This document shows, piece after piece, positions 32,877 to 40,981 of a DNA stretch of 64,000 nucleotides (the stretch's first letter is position 1; each line of letters opens with the position of its first letter). This DNA is from Bacteriovoracaceae bacterium (lineage in GTDB: Bacteria; Bdellovibrionota; Bacteriovoracia; Bacteriovoracales; Bacteriovoracaceae), in assembly GCA_023701435.1 (NCBI GenBank), contig JAMPXB010000004.1, positions 124,001-188,000 on the forward strand, in the 5' to 3' direction. A program made the position numbers and the translations under genes. The notes below the pieces were generated by a model, which worked only from the letters and a program-made list of their open reading frames with translations, made no database searches and was not told where the DNA came from.

Positions 32877-33350
32877 TTAATTAAAGTTTTGACCGTTTTT
32901 AAAGCTTATGAGGTAAAAATCCAGGAAGTCTTCCCCTCCCAAAAACTGTTGAAAACGAACTTGTCCAAAAGGAACCAAGCCGACTTCAGAATCGAGTTGA
33001 GCGTCCTCATTGTGAAAAATACAAGTATCGATCCACTGTCCATCAACTTCCGTTTTCCCGAGGGCCCCATCTCTTCTTGTACAATTCTTAAGAACATTCC
33101 GGATTTTTTCCTCAGTAAAAAACCACATCCGGTCCATCTCCAGAGTCTGTTCCTGAATGATTTCTCCTCTGAAAATGACCTGGCTATGCTGGAGATAGGA
33201 ATTCTTTTCCGGGTAATGCTCTATCAGGGTCTTCTCCAACATCACTTTTTCCCCTCGGAACAGCGCTTCGAAGCGGACGTAATCGCCCACTCTCGGAAAA
33301 GCATAGGCATTGAGGGATATCAGGGCACTTATTAGGGTCAAAAATTTCAT
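32877..33350 (-). CDS. periplasmic protein, unknown
   Basis: A 157-residue product with a signal peptide (MKFLTLISALISLNAYA). It continues with a beta-rich domain opening FPRVGDYVRFEALFRGEKV and containing two Cys (KNCTRRDG, DTCIFHNE) that may form a disulfide. No family recognised. The start at 33350 has GGAGG at good spacing; the frame to 33380 only adds a non-signal leader. It is divergent from the H1-like gene across a 118-base gap that contains no open reading frame. Confidence 0.75.
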   Translation of the reverse strand: MKFLTLISALISLNAYAFPRVGDYVRFEALFRGEKVMLEKTLIEHYPEKNSYLQHSQVIFRGEIIQEQTLEMDRMWFFTEEKIRNVLKNCTRRDGALGKTEVDGQWIDTCIFHNEDAQLDSEVGLVPFGQVRFQQFLGGEDFLDFYLISFKNGQNFN

Positions 33351-33468
33351 TATTCGTCCTCCGAAAATCACAGAATGCAATTATTTCGCATTTATCATTT
33401 GCTCAAAAGCAAAAAATAGTTAATCCTAAAAACATCTTATTTATTTGAAGTATAACCTGGGAGGGTTT

Positions 33469-33930
33469 ATGGCTAAGAAAGCAACTAAGAAAGCACCTGC
33501 AAAAAAAGTAGCAACTAAAAAAGCTCCAGCTAAAAAAGCAACAGCTAAGAAAGCTCCAGTAGCTAAAAAAGCTCCTGCTAAGAAAGCAACAGCTAAAAAA
33601 ACTCCAGTAGCAAAAAAAGCTCCTGCTGCTAAGAAAGCAACAGCTAAAAAAGCTCCAGTAGCTAAGAAAGCAAAATCAGCTCGTAAGCCAAATGCTGCTT
33701 TCATGAAAGCTCTTACTCCTTCTGCTGAACTTTCAGCAGTAATCGGTACAGCTCCAGCTGCAAGAACTGAAGTTGTTAAGAAGCTTTGGGCTTACATCAA
33801 GAAGAACAATCTTCAAAACCCTAAGAACAAGAGAAACATCCTTGCTGACGAAAAACTTGCAAAAGTTTTCGGTAAGAAAGAAGTTACTATGTTCGAACTT
33901 GCTAGTCTAATTGGTAAGCACCTTAAGTAA
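33469..33930 (+). CDS. histone H1-like protein fused to a SWIB domain
   Basis: A 153-residue protein in two parts. Residues 1-75 are a Lys/Ala/Pro repeat (units like KKAPAKKATA and KKAPVAKK), as in bacterial H1-like DNA-compacting proteins. Residues 78-153 form a SWIB/MDM2-type domain (LSAVIGTAPAARTEVVKKLW, AYIKKNNLQNPKNKRNILAD, KLAKVFGKKEVTMFELASLI, GKHLK). It is probably an abundant nucleoid protein. Codon choice is narrow (mostly AAA/AAG and GCT/GCA), and a GGGAGG site and a very strong terminator surround it, in keeping with high expression. Chlamydiae also carry SWIB and H1-like proteins. The Ala/Phe-rich frame on the other strand is only its shadow. Confidence 0.93.
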   Translation: MAKKATKKAPAKKVATKKAPAKKATAKKAPVAKKAPAKKATAKKTPVAKKAPAAKKATAKKAPVAKKAKSARKPNAAFMKALTPSAELSAVIGTAPAARTEVVKKLWAYIKKNNLQNPKNKRNILADEKLAKVFGKKEVTMFELASLIGKHLK

Positions 33931-33944
33931 TCTCTGATCACTTG

Positions 33945-33983
33945 AGAGGCCAGCAGTAACCGTCCTGCTGGCCTCTTTTTTTT
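33945..33983 (+). terminator. strong intrinsic terminator
   Basis: A perfect 12-base-pair stem (AGAGGCCAGCAG with CTGCTGGCCTCT) is followed by eight Ts, 14 bases after the H1-SWIB stop codon. It is one of the best terminators in the window. Confidence 0.95.
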
Positions 33984-34115
33984 CACTAATTCTTAATTCG
34001 TCCTGATCAAGTCGTTTATTAAAAAAATTAAAAGTACTTAATTTCACTGTGAAACTTCACGTAACGTTAAGTTGTCCTGCCATTTTCTCTAAGTATGATT
34101 TCACAGAGGTGATTT

Positions 34116-34556
34116 ATGCTGGAAAACCAAATTGAAAATCTCACTACGCAGACTGAGATACAGGTTCCTGAAAAAGATACCGCAACGGATAAAACTGAGC
34201 GCGAAATTATGATCATTGATGATGATATCGATTTCAGACTGAGTCTGGCAGAATTGCTATCCCTTCAAGGTTATAAAATTACCACCGCTAAAAATGGTCG
34301 AGAAGCAATTGACACTCTTCTGATTAGTAGTTCCACGCCAGGTCTCATTCTGTTGGATTTGAATATGCCGGTGGAGGATGGCGTGGCTTTTTGGAATGAG
34401 CTCAACGAGCATAAAGATCTCTGTCACATCCCTACCATTGTCATCACAGGCTTTTCCGCCAATACCGATCAACTCATTGGCATCGAAGCGGTGATGGAAA
34501 AACCTGTTGATAAACTTGAGTTATTAGAAAAAGTGGAAAAGATCTTTCAAGAATGA
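34116..34556 (+). CDS. receiver-only response regulator
   Basis: A 146-residue protein: a polar N-terminal tail of about 30 residues, then one receiver domain. The acidic patch is IIDDDID (D35-D37), the phospho-accepting residue is D81 in LILLDLNMPVEDG, T111 lies in IVITGFS, and K129 in MEKPVD. There is no output domain. It converges with and overlaps, by 10 bases, the gene for the histidine kinase at 34547-35833. The pair is a likely kinase-receiver couple expressed from opposite strands. Confidence 0.92.
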   Translation: MLENQIENLTTQTEIQVPEKDTATDKTEREIMIIDDDIDFRLSLAELLSLQGYKITTAKNGREAIDTLLISSSTPGLILLDLNMPVEDGVAFWNELNEHKDLCHIPTIVITGFSANTDQLIGIEAVMEKPVDKLELLEKVEKIFQE

Positions 34557-35833
34557 TCATTTAAACTTTTTTTTGGCAGTTTCAAAACAAAGCAGGTATT
34601 TTCTGATTCTGGCCGAAGTTCAATATTTCCCTCATGCCTTTCTAGAATTGACTTAGAAATCGACAAACCGAGACCTGTTCCCTTACCGACCTCTTTGGTG
34701 GTAAAAAAGGGATTAAAAATCTTAGGGATGATATCTAGGGAGATTTTCTTACCACTATTTTTTACACTCAGCATATCATATGAAGAATCTTCAAAATACT
34801 GAACCTCGATCCAGCGGTTGTGAGTGCCCTCTGTGGCATCATAGGCATTATTAAGAAGATTCAGCAGAACCTGCGAAAGCTGTACCCGGTCGCAATAGAG
34901 CGTGGGCCCAAGCCCAACATCCGGGATCTTGAGTCTTAAATCGACTTCATTGTTTTTAAATCTTTCTCCGCAAAGGGCAAAGACATCATGGATAAGATCC
35001 ATAAGAGGAACTTCTTCTTTTCGAAACTCCATTGGCTCTCTTGATATGGCCCGCATGACGGTGATGATTTTAGAAATTCTTGAGACTGTCCCTTCTATGT
35101 TATTAACGCAAGTCTCGATGGCCGGAATTTGTATCTTGTTCCTGACCAGCAGTTTTTTAAGCATATTGGCCGAGACATTGATGATGGCCAGAGGATTATT
35201 AATTTCATGGGCCACTCCGGCCGCCATTTCCCCCAGTGAAGCAAGCTTGGAGGATTGTAAAATCTTACCCTCCTGAGCCTTAATGAGTTTTTCCTGGAGA
35301 TATTTCTCGGTATTATCCTGAATATAAAGAACAAACTGGCCTTTGTTCCGGCTCGAGACAGAACAATTATAATATCTTTCCAGATCATTCGAGACGCTTA
35401 AGAAGTCAAAAAAAACGACTTCCTGGTTTTGACTTAGCCGAGTTACTTGTTTTTTTACCAGATCAAAAAAATTATTTCCGATCGCCTTTTCAAGAGGGAT
35501 ACCTTCTTGAATATCAAATTGTTGTTCCAAGAAGGTGGTGAAGTACCGGTCTACTGTAAAGGTGTTATTGAAAAAGAAGATGGCCCCAGGCAGGGCCTGA
35601 ATAATACCTGAGAGTTTATTCTTTTCGTTTTCCAACTCCGTTGTCATTTTTTCCAGTTCCAGCGTTCTTTCTTTTACTAAAGTGGACAAGTGGACGTTCT
35701 TTTCAAAAAGGGAAAAAGGACTTTTGTTTCCCAATCCTCTTTCCACCCGGTCCATTAATGCTTCATTGACCTTTTTCAGACGAATAATTTCTTTTTCCAA
35801 AAATTCCTTAGACTTTGGTTCTTGATGTGCCAA
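34547..35833 (-). CDS. PAS-type histidine kinase, partner of second FIST protein
   Basis: About 428 residues, soluble. It has an N-terminal coiled coil (to about 75), a PAS-like domain (about 76-185; IIQALPGAIFFFNNTF), and the HisKA box with the phospho-His near 209 in GVAHEINNPLAI. The HATPase_c domain has NLLNNAYDA, SVKNSGKKI (altered G1 box) and PFFTTKEVGKGTGLGLSIS. It ends NTCFVLKLPKK, like the kinase at 19748. The likely start is TTG at 35833, six bases after AGGAG, inside the end of the FIST gene, so translation is coupled. The replacement of DxGxG by NSGKK in the G1 box is unusual and could lower activity. Confidence 0.9.
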   Translation of the reverse strand: MAHQEPKSKEFLEKEIIRLKKVNEALMDRVERGLGNKSPFSLFEKNVHLSTLVKERTLELEKMTTELENEKNKLSGIIQALPGAIFFFNNTFTVDRYFTTFLEQQFDIQEGIPLEKAIGNNFFDLVKKQVTRLSQNQEVVFFDFLSVSNDLERYYNCSVSSRNKGQFVLYIQDNTEKYLQEKLIKAQEGKILQSSKLASLGEMAAGVAHEINNPLAIINVSANMLKKLLVRNKIQIPAIETCVNNIEGTVSRISKIITVMRAISREPMEFRKEEVPLMDLIHDVFALCGERFKNNEVDLRLKIPDVGLGPTLYCDRVQLSQVLLNLLNNAYDATEGTHNRWIEVQYFEDSSYDMLSVKNSGKKISLDIIPKIFNPFFTTKEVGKGTGLGLSISKSILERHEGNIELRPESENTCFVLKLPKKSLNDHS

Positions 35834-36953
35834 AAGCAACTCCTGTTAACGTTTGATTGATATGAACCCCGCCTAATTGTTCGCCATAAGTATGAAAGCC
35901 CACCACGTTATTGTCATTGTATAGATTCATAATTTTGTCTTTTTCTGCTTGTGGAAGCTCCATGATTTCAAGCTTCCTCAGGACACATTCAAATGACAAA
36001 CAAAGTTTATCTTCACCCAAAGTCTGATCTAAATGAATGAATAGTTCATTGCTGCTTTCAGTGATGGATCTCAGAGAGCCTAAACGCAAGACCAGACCAT
36101 TATCAATGGCACAGTAAAAGGTAAGACTGAGATCCGGATTCATTTTTTGGATACTGCGAACGTAATAATCATCTCCAATTTTGAGCATGACCGGGTTCTT
36201 TGAAAATACTGATGGATTAAGCTCCGAAATATCCAGACCAAGCTTTTCAGCATAGAATAAGGCCGCTGGAATTCCGTCTATCTCCTGGACCGTTCTGTTT
36301 TTAGGAGTCGAGGCTGTTATCACAAACTTACTATCAGTTTCACGAAAATGCTGAACCTTGAAGAGCTCAAAGGGCACAGTGGTTGTGACAATGGCCAGGG
36401 TGGCGGCATTTTCACGGAGCTGGCCGTTGGCATAGACCAGAGTGGATTCAAATTTTAATTGATCACTGGCGGAGCCACCAATTAAAGGTAAACCTTTTAG
36501 AACATCATCTATCAAGGATACAAATTCTTCTTCTTTAACAGAAAGTCCATCGATCAAAAGAATTCCAAAGGTCTTACCTTCCTTGAGAACTTTGCGATGA
36601 CGATGTTGGATCTCATGAAATTGCTTTTTAATATCCAGAATGATACCTGCATCTTGGTCACGAAGATTTGTGACAGTAATCAAGTCCACTTCAAACTCAT
36701 GACCTTGAAGAGAGACTCCAACCATACTGCTTTCAGTAAAACCTTCTTCGGAAATTTCTCCTGCGGTTGAACAAGCAACAGTATGATGACCAAAATATTC
36801 ATTAAGCCCCTGTGAGAGCTTTATTTTTTCATAGTTCCGTGAGCAGAAGACCAAATTTAACTTTGCCTCTTTGGCGTTTAATTTTTTTGATAACTCCAGA
36901 CACGCTCTAATCTCATCTGTAGCATTTGTATGGCCTGTTAAAATCGACTTCAC
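35808..36953 (-). CDS. FIST-domain sensor protein, second copy
   Basis: A 381-residue protein with FIST_N (LNLVFCSRNYEKIKLSQGL, TVACSTAGEISEEGF, FGILLIDGLSVKEE, GLPLIGGSASD) and FIST_C (LCLSFECVLRKLEIM, VVGFHTYGEQLGG, HINQTLTGVAFG). It starts with GTG at 36953. It belongs to the same pairing as the gene at 18607: FIST protein first, then a soluble PAS kinase, with a receiver nearby. The ligand is unknown; NosP-type FIST proteins bind haem and nitric oxide, but no ligand residues can be assigned here. Confidence 0.9.
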   Translation of the reverse strand: MKSILTGHTNATDEIRACLELSKKLNAKEAKLNLVFCSRNYEKIKLSQGLNEYFGHHTVACSTAGEISEEGFTESSMVGVSLQGHEFEVDLITVTNLRDQDAGIILDIKKQFHEIQHRHRKVLKEGKTFGILLIDGLSVKEEEFVSLIDDVLKGLPLIGGSASDQLKFESTLVYANGQLRENAATLAIVTTTVPFELFKVQHFRETDSKFVITASTPKNRTVQEIDGIPAALFYAEKLGLDISELNPSVFSKNPVMLKIGDDYYVRSIQKMNPDLSLTFYCAIDNGLVLRLGSLRSITESSNELFIHLDQTLGEDKLCLSFECVLRKLEIMELPQAEKDKIMNLYNDNNVVGFHTYGEQLGGVHINQTLTGVAFGTSRTKV

Positions 36954-37150
36954 CTTGACCTGCCTATTAATCTATTTGCTAATTTTACGTTTCTTTCCGG
37001 AAGAAAAGAAGAAATCATCGTAATGCACTAACAAAGAATCCAACACATTGATTTTATCTTAAGGAAAAATTATGACAGATGATGAAACCCGTTACCTGTC
37101 TTAAAGCGGTAAAAGTTTGCTGAAACCCATCTTGACCCAGGAAGGGAGGA

Positions 37151-38197
37151 ATGTTTCTATTTATTATGGAAAGAGTGAAAATAACCAATGGCACTATCGT
37201 CTTCTCCCTTTTCTTAATCGCTTTAATCATCATTGCTGTTTTAACTCGTTATCTCCTTATCACTGCCCTCATTGGTGTTGGCATTGGCACACTGCTGGCG
37301 CCCGTCTTAAATAAACTGAGAGCGAAGCTGCATTTTCCCCGATTCTTATCGGCCATGGTGGTCTTGGTCACAATGGTGCTATTTTTAGGGGTGATATTTA
37401 CCAGCATCTATTACCTGGCCGCAGATCAGTTCAATACACTGGTTGAAAGAAGTCCCCAGATTTATAACTCTTTGAACGCCTGGGCTTCTGACATGTTTAG
37501 CCGCTATCCCTGGCTTAAGGAACAAGCTGGACAATTTGATGTGGGGAAGACCGCCCAAGCAAGTGTGATCAATATTCTAAAAGGATTTCAATTAGGAATC
37601 ATCGCCATCAGCGGAGCCGTTTTTGCTTTCATGATTGGCCTCTATACCGCGATCAATTCACAGGAATATTTTTCATCTACCGCAGAGGCCTTTCCTCCCA
37701 AATATCGATCGAAGGCACGGGAAGTAATGAGCGAGTGTGGCAGCGTTTTACAAAGCTGGTTTAAGGCGCAATTGATCGATATGGTCATCATTGGTTCTCT
37801 GACTGGACTTGGTCTGTGGGTTCTTAAAATTGATTACTGGGCCGTTTTTGGACTTTTGACGGCGGTCATGGGGCTCATTCCCTATGTAGGTATTTTCTTA
37901 GTGGTCTTTGTGGCAAGCTTAATTACCCTGACTACAGATCCAGGACAAGTTCCTTGGGTGTTACTCGTATTTATCATCACTCAGCAGCTTGAAGGCAACG
38001 TTATCCTTCCTTTGGTCATGAAGGGCAAGGTCGAACTTCCCGTAGTGCATCTACTTACCTTTATGCTACTGATGGGAAGCTTCTTTGGTGTCATCGGGGT
38101 CTTTCTTGGTCCACCACTTTTTGCCATCCTAAGAACAATCTACAAAATGATCTACCTTCCCTACATCAGTCAACCTTTTGAAGCACCCCACAGGTAA
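37151..38197 (+). CDS. AI-2E-family (TqsA/YdiK-like) membrane transporter
   Basis: A 348-residue protein with about seven or eight membrane helices and the family landmarks. These are a paired N-terminal helix (TIVFSLFLIALIIIAVLT, LLITALIGVGIGTLLAPV), SRYPWLKEQAG in the soluble loop, GLYTAINSQEYF, the KAREVMSECGSVLQSWFKAQ helix, VLKIDYWAVFGLLTAVMGLI, PYVG and the C-terminal QQLEGNVILPLVMKGKVELP with FLGPPLFAIL. Members export AI-2 or act as sodium/proton exchangers; which applies here is open. The ATG at 37151 is close behind AAGGGAGG. The last 32 bases overlap the opposing CHRD-like gene. Confidence 0.9.
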   Translation: MFLFIMERVKITNGTIVFSLFLIALIIIAVLTRYLLITALIGVGIGTLLAPVLNKLRAKLHFPRFLSAMVVLVTMVLFLGVIFTSIYYLAADQFNTLVERSPQIYNSLNAWASDMFSRYPWLKEQAGQFDVGKTAQASVINILKGFQLGIIAISGAVFAFMIGLYTAINSQEYFSSTAEAFPPKYRSKAREVMSECGSVLQSWFKAQLIDMVIIGSLTGLGLWVLKIDYWAVFGLLTAVMGLIPYVGIFLVVFVASLITLTTDPGQVPWVLLVFIITQQLEGNVILPLVMKGKVELPVVHLLTFMLLMGSFFGVIGVFLGPPLFAILRTIYKMIYLPYISQPFEAPHR

Positions 38198-38777
38198 TAG
38201 GAAAGGCAGCTTTTCCTCCTTGAGCAGTGGGTGGCAACTCAACAGATTCCGGGACCCCATGAATATTGATGACTTTCCCCTCGACATTGAGGCCTTGCAA
38301 ATTAAAGTTTGAAAGAAGTTGTGAAAAGGAACCGGATTCATCGTAAACATAACTGGCGCCTGTTGGAAAATTTCCAATAGTAGTGCTGAGCTCACTATCG
38401 AGCGGAATAATGGCCGGGCCATAAACGGCTTGGGCCTCATTGGCATCAATGACACCATCACCGTTGGAATCATCCTCAATGGTAGGACATCGTGTTCCAG
38501 AGTGAATATGTTGGGCATGGATAGTTTCTTCCCCATTGCCAAAAAACACCTGGGCCTTTATTTCATCACCTTGAATACTAATTTGGGCGGCGGCAGTGGC
38601 ATTAGAAATGTCAGGATTCTCAGGATTAAGCACGGCCCGGAAGGTCCCTTCTTGACTCTGTTCTTCTTGTGGAGGCGTGCCGCTGCTGTAATCACTGTCG
38701 TCATCATTATAGCTGCCGCACGAAACAACTAACATTGAGAGGGAGACAGTTGCTGCAATCATTTTGATGTGGTTCAT
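38166..38777 (-). CDS. CHRD-like lipoprotein with EF-hand motif
   Basis: A 203-residue protein with a lipoprotein signal (MIAATVSLSMLVVSC, lipid Cys at 20). An acidic linker (YNDDDSDYSSGTPPQEE) precedes a beta domain with CHRD-like features (FRAVLNPENP, ISIQGDEIKAQVFF, HAQHIHSGTRCPT, GKVINIHGVPES). Inserted is DSNGDGVIDANEA, a calcium-binding EF-hand loop with Asp/Asn/Asp/Glu at the right spacing. The HxxHxH cluster recalls a metal site, but no enzyme is implied. It overlaps the AI-2E-type gene tail to tail. Surface or periplasmic location is likely. Confidence 0.7.
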   Translation of the reverse strand: MNHIKMIAATVSLSMLVVSCGSYNDDDSDYSSGTPPQEEQSQEGTFRAVLNPENPDISNATAAAQISIQGDEIKAQVFFGNGEETIHAQHIHSGTRCPTIEDDSNGDGVIDANEAQAVYGPAIIPLDSELSTTIGNFPTGASYVYDESGSFSQLLSNFNLQGLNVEGKVINIHGVPESVELPPTAQGGKAAFPITCGVLQKVD

Positions 38778-38905
38778 AAAAAATCCTTTGAGTATTCTAT
38801 TTTGGTCACAAAGAATGACTTCCCTGTAAAAAGCAATGTGCGGGCCATAGTCACTGAGTAAAAATGATTAACAGAGATGAAAAGAGTGATATAAAATGAA
38901 TTATT

Positions 38906-39709
38906 ATGACTCAACTAACGATTTACCACATTCCTGTATGTCCCTTTAGCCAGCGCCTGGAAATCCTCCTTTCTCTTAAAGGACTGCAGGACAAGGTCAA
39001 GTTTCAGATGATCGATATCACCAAGCCTCGTCCCGCTTGGCTTTTGGAAAAGACTCGAGGAACAACGTCTCTACCTGTTCTTGAGACGGCCAATGGTGAA
39101 ATCATCAAAGAAAGTCTCGTGATCCTGCAATACCTGGAAGATATCTTTCCAGAGAAACTAATCGCTCAAAGTAATCCTTACAAGCGAGCGGTGGAGAACA
39201 TGATGGTGAGAATGGAAGGAGATTTCGTCAGTCAAGGTTACATGTATGTGTTGAACCAAAATCAAGGGAGACGTGAGGCGCTCAAAGAAGGAATGCTCAA
39301 ACAGTATGCACGCTTAAATGATTTTCTACTGGAGCACTCTAAGTCTGGTCCCTTTCTTTTTGATCAATTTGGTTGGGCCGAAGCGGTCTTTACTCCATTT
39401 TTTATGCGCTTTTGGTTTCTTGAATATTTTGAAGACTTCGAGCTTCCAATGGACCACAAGTATGCACGAGTACAGGAATGGATCAATGCCTGCACCACTC
39501 ATTCCGCTGCCCAACAGGTGAGCAAAGAAGAAATTGTTAAGTTATACTATGACTACGCCAAGGGAGCGGGCAATGCGGCCTTACTTCCAGGAAGAAGTGT
39601 ATCGTCGTTTACCTTTGAACCCCATTGGCGAACACGTCCATGGCCACCAAAAGATAAATATAATCAAAATCCCACAGACGAAGAGCTGGGTTTAAAGTTA
39701 AAAGTGTGA
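38906..39709 (+). CDS. glutathione S-transferase-like protein
   Basis: A 267-residue protein with an N-terminal thioredoxin-like domain (YHIPVCPFSQRLEILLSLKG with a CPFS active-site region; SLPVLET; KESLVILQYLEDIFPE). A helical C-terminal GST domain follows (FLFDQFGWAEAVFTPFFMRFW, YARVQEWINACTTH). An extra 50-residue tail (RPWPPKDKYNQNPTDEE) is longer than in most GSTs. The Cys in CPFS suggests an omega- or beta-like member with thiol-transfer chemistry. Its stop codon overlaps the start of a cytochrome c remnant (GTGA). Confidence 0.88.
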   Translation: MTQLTIYHIPVCPFSQRLEILLSLKGLQDKVKFQMIDITKPRPAWLLEKTRGTTSLPVLETANGEIIKESLVILQYLEDIFPEKLIAQSNPYKRAVENMMVRMEGDFVSQGYMYVLNQNQGRREALKEGMLKQYARLNDFLLEHSKSGPFLFDQFGWAEAVFTPFFMRFWFLEYFEDFELPMDHKYARVQEWINACTTHSAAQQVSKEEIVKLYYDYAKGAGNAALLPGRSVSSFTFEPHWRTRPWPPKDKYNQNPTDEELGLKLKV

Positions 39710-39972
39710 AGATAATTTCAATTAACCTCTTCTTTATTCTTATTTCCTGTTCTACTCAAAATAAGAAAGAAGAAATTGTCAAAAGTTCCTTTCTGCGCGG
39801 AAAATACCTCTACAACACTCACTGCATCACCTGTCACGGACATGATGGATCAGGAAACGGAATCGCGGCTTGTGCGAGAGACTAAGGACTTTAAGTTTTT
39901 CATGAGTATTTCTCAACTGCATGGAGAGATGCCCGCGATGCGCTGGTGGCCTATATTAAGTCTTTCAGATAA
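39706..39972 (+). pseudogene. truncated cytochrome c lipoprotein remnant
   Basis: A GTG overlapping the GST stop opens MKIISINLFFILISC, a lipoprotein signal with its lipid Cys at 15. It continues to RGKYLYNTHCITCHGHDGSG, with the haem motif CITCH. The frame then stops (TAA at 39883, and again at 39892). Beyond the stops the same frame resumes as YFSTAWRDARDALVAYIKSF, the usual end of such domains. The middle, including the Met ligand, is missing, and a neighbouring frame carries ETKDFKFF. An internal deletion plus frame damage is the simplest reading. It is the second broken cytochrome c in the window. Confidence 0.8.
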
Positions 39973-40077
39973 TTGCCACCACGTTCCAATCTGACAATTA
40001 TCAGACATTCTTATCTACTAGGCCAGATTCCTTCTCTACCCTTTCTTTTAAAATCTAATCAAGAAAAGGAGGTCACT

Positions 40078-40446
40078 ATGAAAAGGGCCATCGTTTGGAT
40101 TGATCATGAAAGAAGTAAAATTTTTGACTATGACATGAACGGAGTACATCCTAGAAAGCATGCTCCTAAGTATAAAGGACCAGTTGAGCACGGTCAGAGA
40201 GACCAAGAGCACGAAAAGCAGTTCTACCACCATCTGGCCGAGAACTTAGAGAATAATGATCTTATTCTCCTGGTGGGGCCAGATATGGCAAAAGAAGAAT
40301 TCAAGAACCACTGTGAAAAGCATCATCCCGACGTGGATAAGGCGATCTTCAAAGTAGACAACATGAAGGGTCACCCAAGTCAGGAAGAGATCCTGGCCGT
40401 TTCTGACAAGCTCTTTAAAGAACACTTTCAGTGGCATGGCATCTAA
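40078..40446 (+). CDS. eRF1-domain-like 'translational machinery' protein
   Basis: A 122-residue protein starting MKRAIVWIDHERSKIFDYD, with KYKGPVEHGQRD, QFYHHLAENLENNDLILLVG, PDMAKEEFKNHCEKHHPDVD and HPSQEEILAVSDKLF. This is the pattern of small bacterial proteins often annotated as translational machinery protein, related to the middle domain of eRF1/Pelota or to host-attachment proteins. Its role is not established. AAAGGAGGT stands at ideal distance from the ATG at 40078. A hairpin follows 4 bases after the stop. Confidence 0.75.
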   Translation: MKRAIVWIDHERSKIFDYDMNGVHPRKHAPKYKGPVEHGQRDQEHEKQFYHHLAENLENNDLILLVGPDMAKEEFKNHCEKHHPDVDKAIFKVDNMKGHPSQEEILAVSDKLFKEHFQWHGI

Positions 40447-40450
40447 TGCT

Positions 40451-40473
40451 CGAGAGGTAGACGCTACCTCTCG
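40451..40473. terminator. hairpin between converging genes
   Basis: A perfect 10-base-pair stem (CGAGAGGTAG with CTACCTCTCG) and a three-base loop lie between two converging genes. Neither side has a long T-run, so it may work weakly in both directions. Confidence 0.5.
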
Positions 40474-40487
40474 ACTATCTCTCGAAC

Positions 40488-40940
40488 CTATTCAAATGGC
40501 ACGGATGGAGATTCTCCCCGCTGAGCGCCGCTGCTTCGAGAATAAAATTCTGTCGTTCTGCCGTCAAAGTGCTCTTCTGAAGCATCTGCTTCATCTTTCG
40601 TCTTATGAATAGCTCCATCCAAATACTCTGGTGGACTATAGATGGTATAAAAAAGAAGAGGTATTTTTCCGGTGTTAATTATATTGTGTCGAGCTCCAGC
40701 GGGAATAATGATAGCGTCGTTTTTCTCCACTCCTGTCCTGTTACCATCAATAAAAACCTCACCTGATCCGTCCTCAATGCGGAAGAACTGATCGTGACCT
40801 ACATGAACCTCGCCCCCAATCTCTTCACCTGGCTTAAGTGCCATCAAAACGAGTTGCATATTGTTACCGGTGTATACGACGTGGCGATAGTTGTTATTTC
40901 TTTCTGTCAGATATTCGATGTTTCCTAAAAAACCTTCCAT
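40488..40940 (-). CDS. cupin-domain protein
   Basis: A 150-residue single-domain cupin. Motif 1 is GEEIGGEVHVGHDQFFRIEDG, in two parts, with two His and a likely Glu ligand; motif 2 is PAGARHNIINTG. A C-terminal tail of about 40 polar residues (RTTEFYSRSSGAQRGES) follows. Close relatives are annotated as mannose-6-phosphate isomerase-like cupins, but no substrate can be inferred. It lies 42 bases downstream, on the same strand, of the long sensor kinase... in gene order it follows nothing else on that strand except that kinase's upstream neighbours, so co-transcription is doubtful. AAGGAGA precedes the ATG. Confidence 0.85.
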   Translation of the reverse strand: MEGFLGNIEYLTERNNNYRHVVYTGNNMQLVLMALKPGEEIGGEVHVGHDQFFRIEDGSGEVFIDGNRTGVEKNDAIIIPAGARHNIINTGKIPLLFYTIYSPPEYLDGAIHKTKDEADASEEHFDGRTTEFYSRSSGAQRGESPSVPFE

Positions 40941-40981
40941 ATTGGTTCTCCTTGTTAAAGATTAATATGCAATTCTGAGGC

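Noticed and set aside
33441-33704. Ala/Phe-rich frame on the minus strand
   Set aside because: It is the mirror of the Lys/Ala repeats of the H1-like gene and has no start signal of its own.
34072-34099. TTGTCC and TATGAT with 16-base spacing before the receiver gene
   Set aside because: A start site about seven bases downstream would cut off the ribosome-binding site, so it may be chance.
37072-37104. Ten-codon frame with AAGGA before its ATG
   Set aside because: Too short to support; no leader-peptide features such as repeated codons or a following attenuator were seen.
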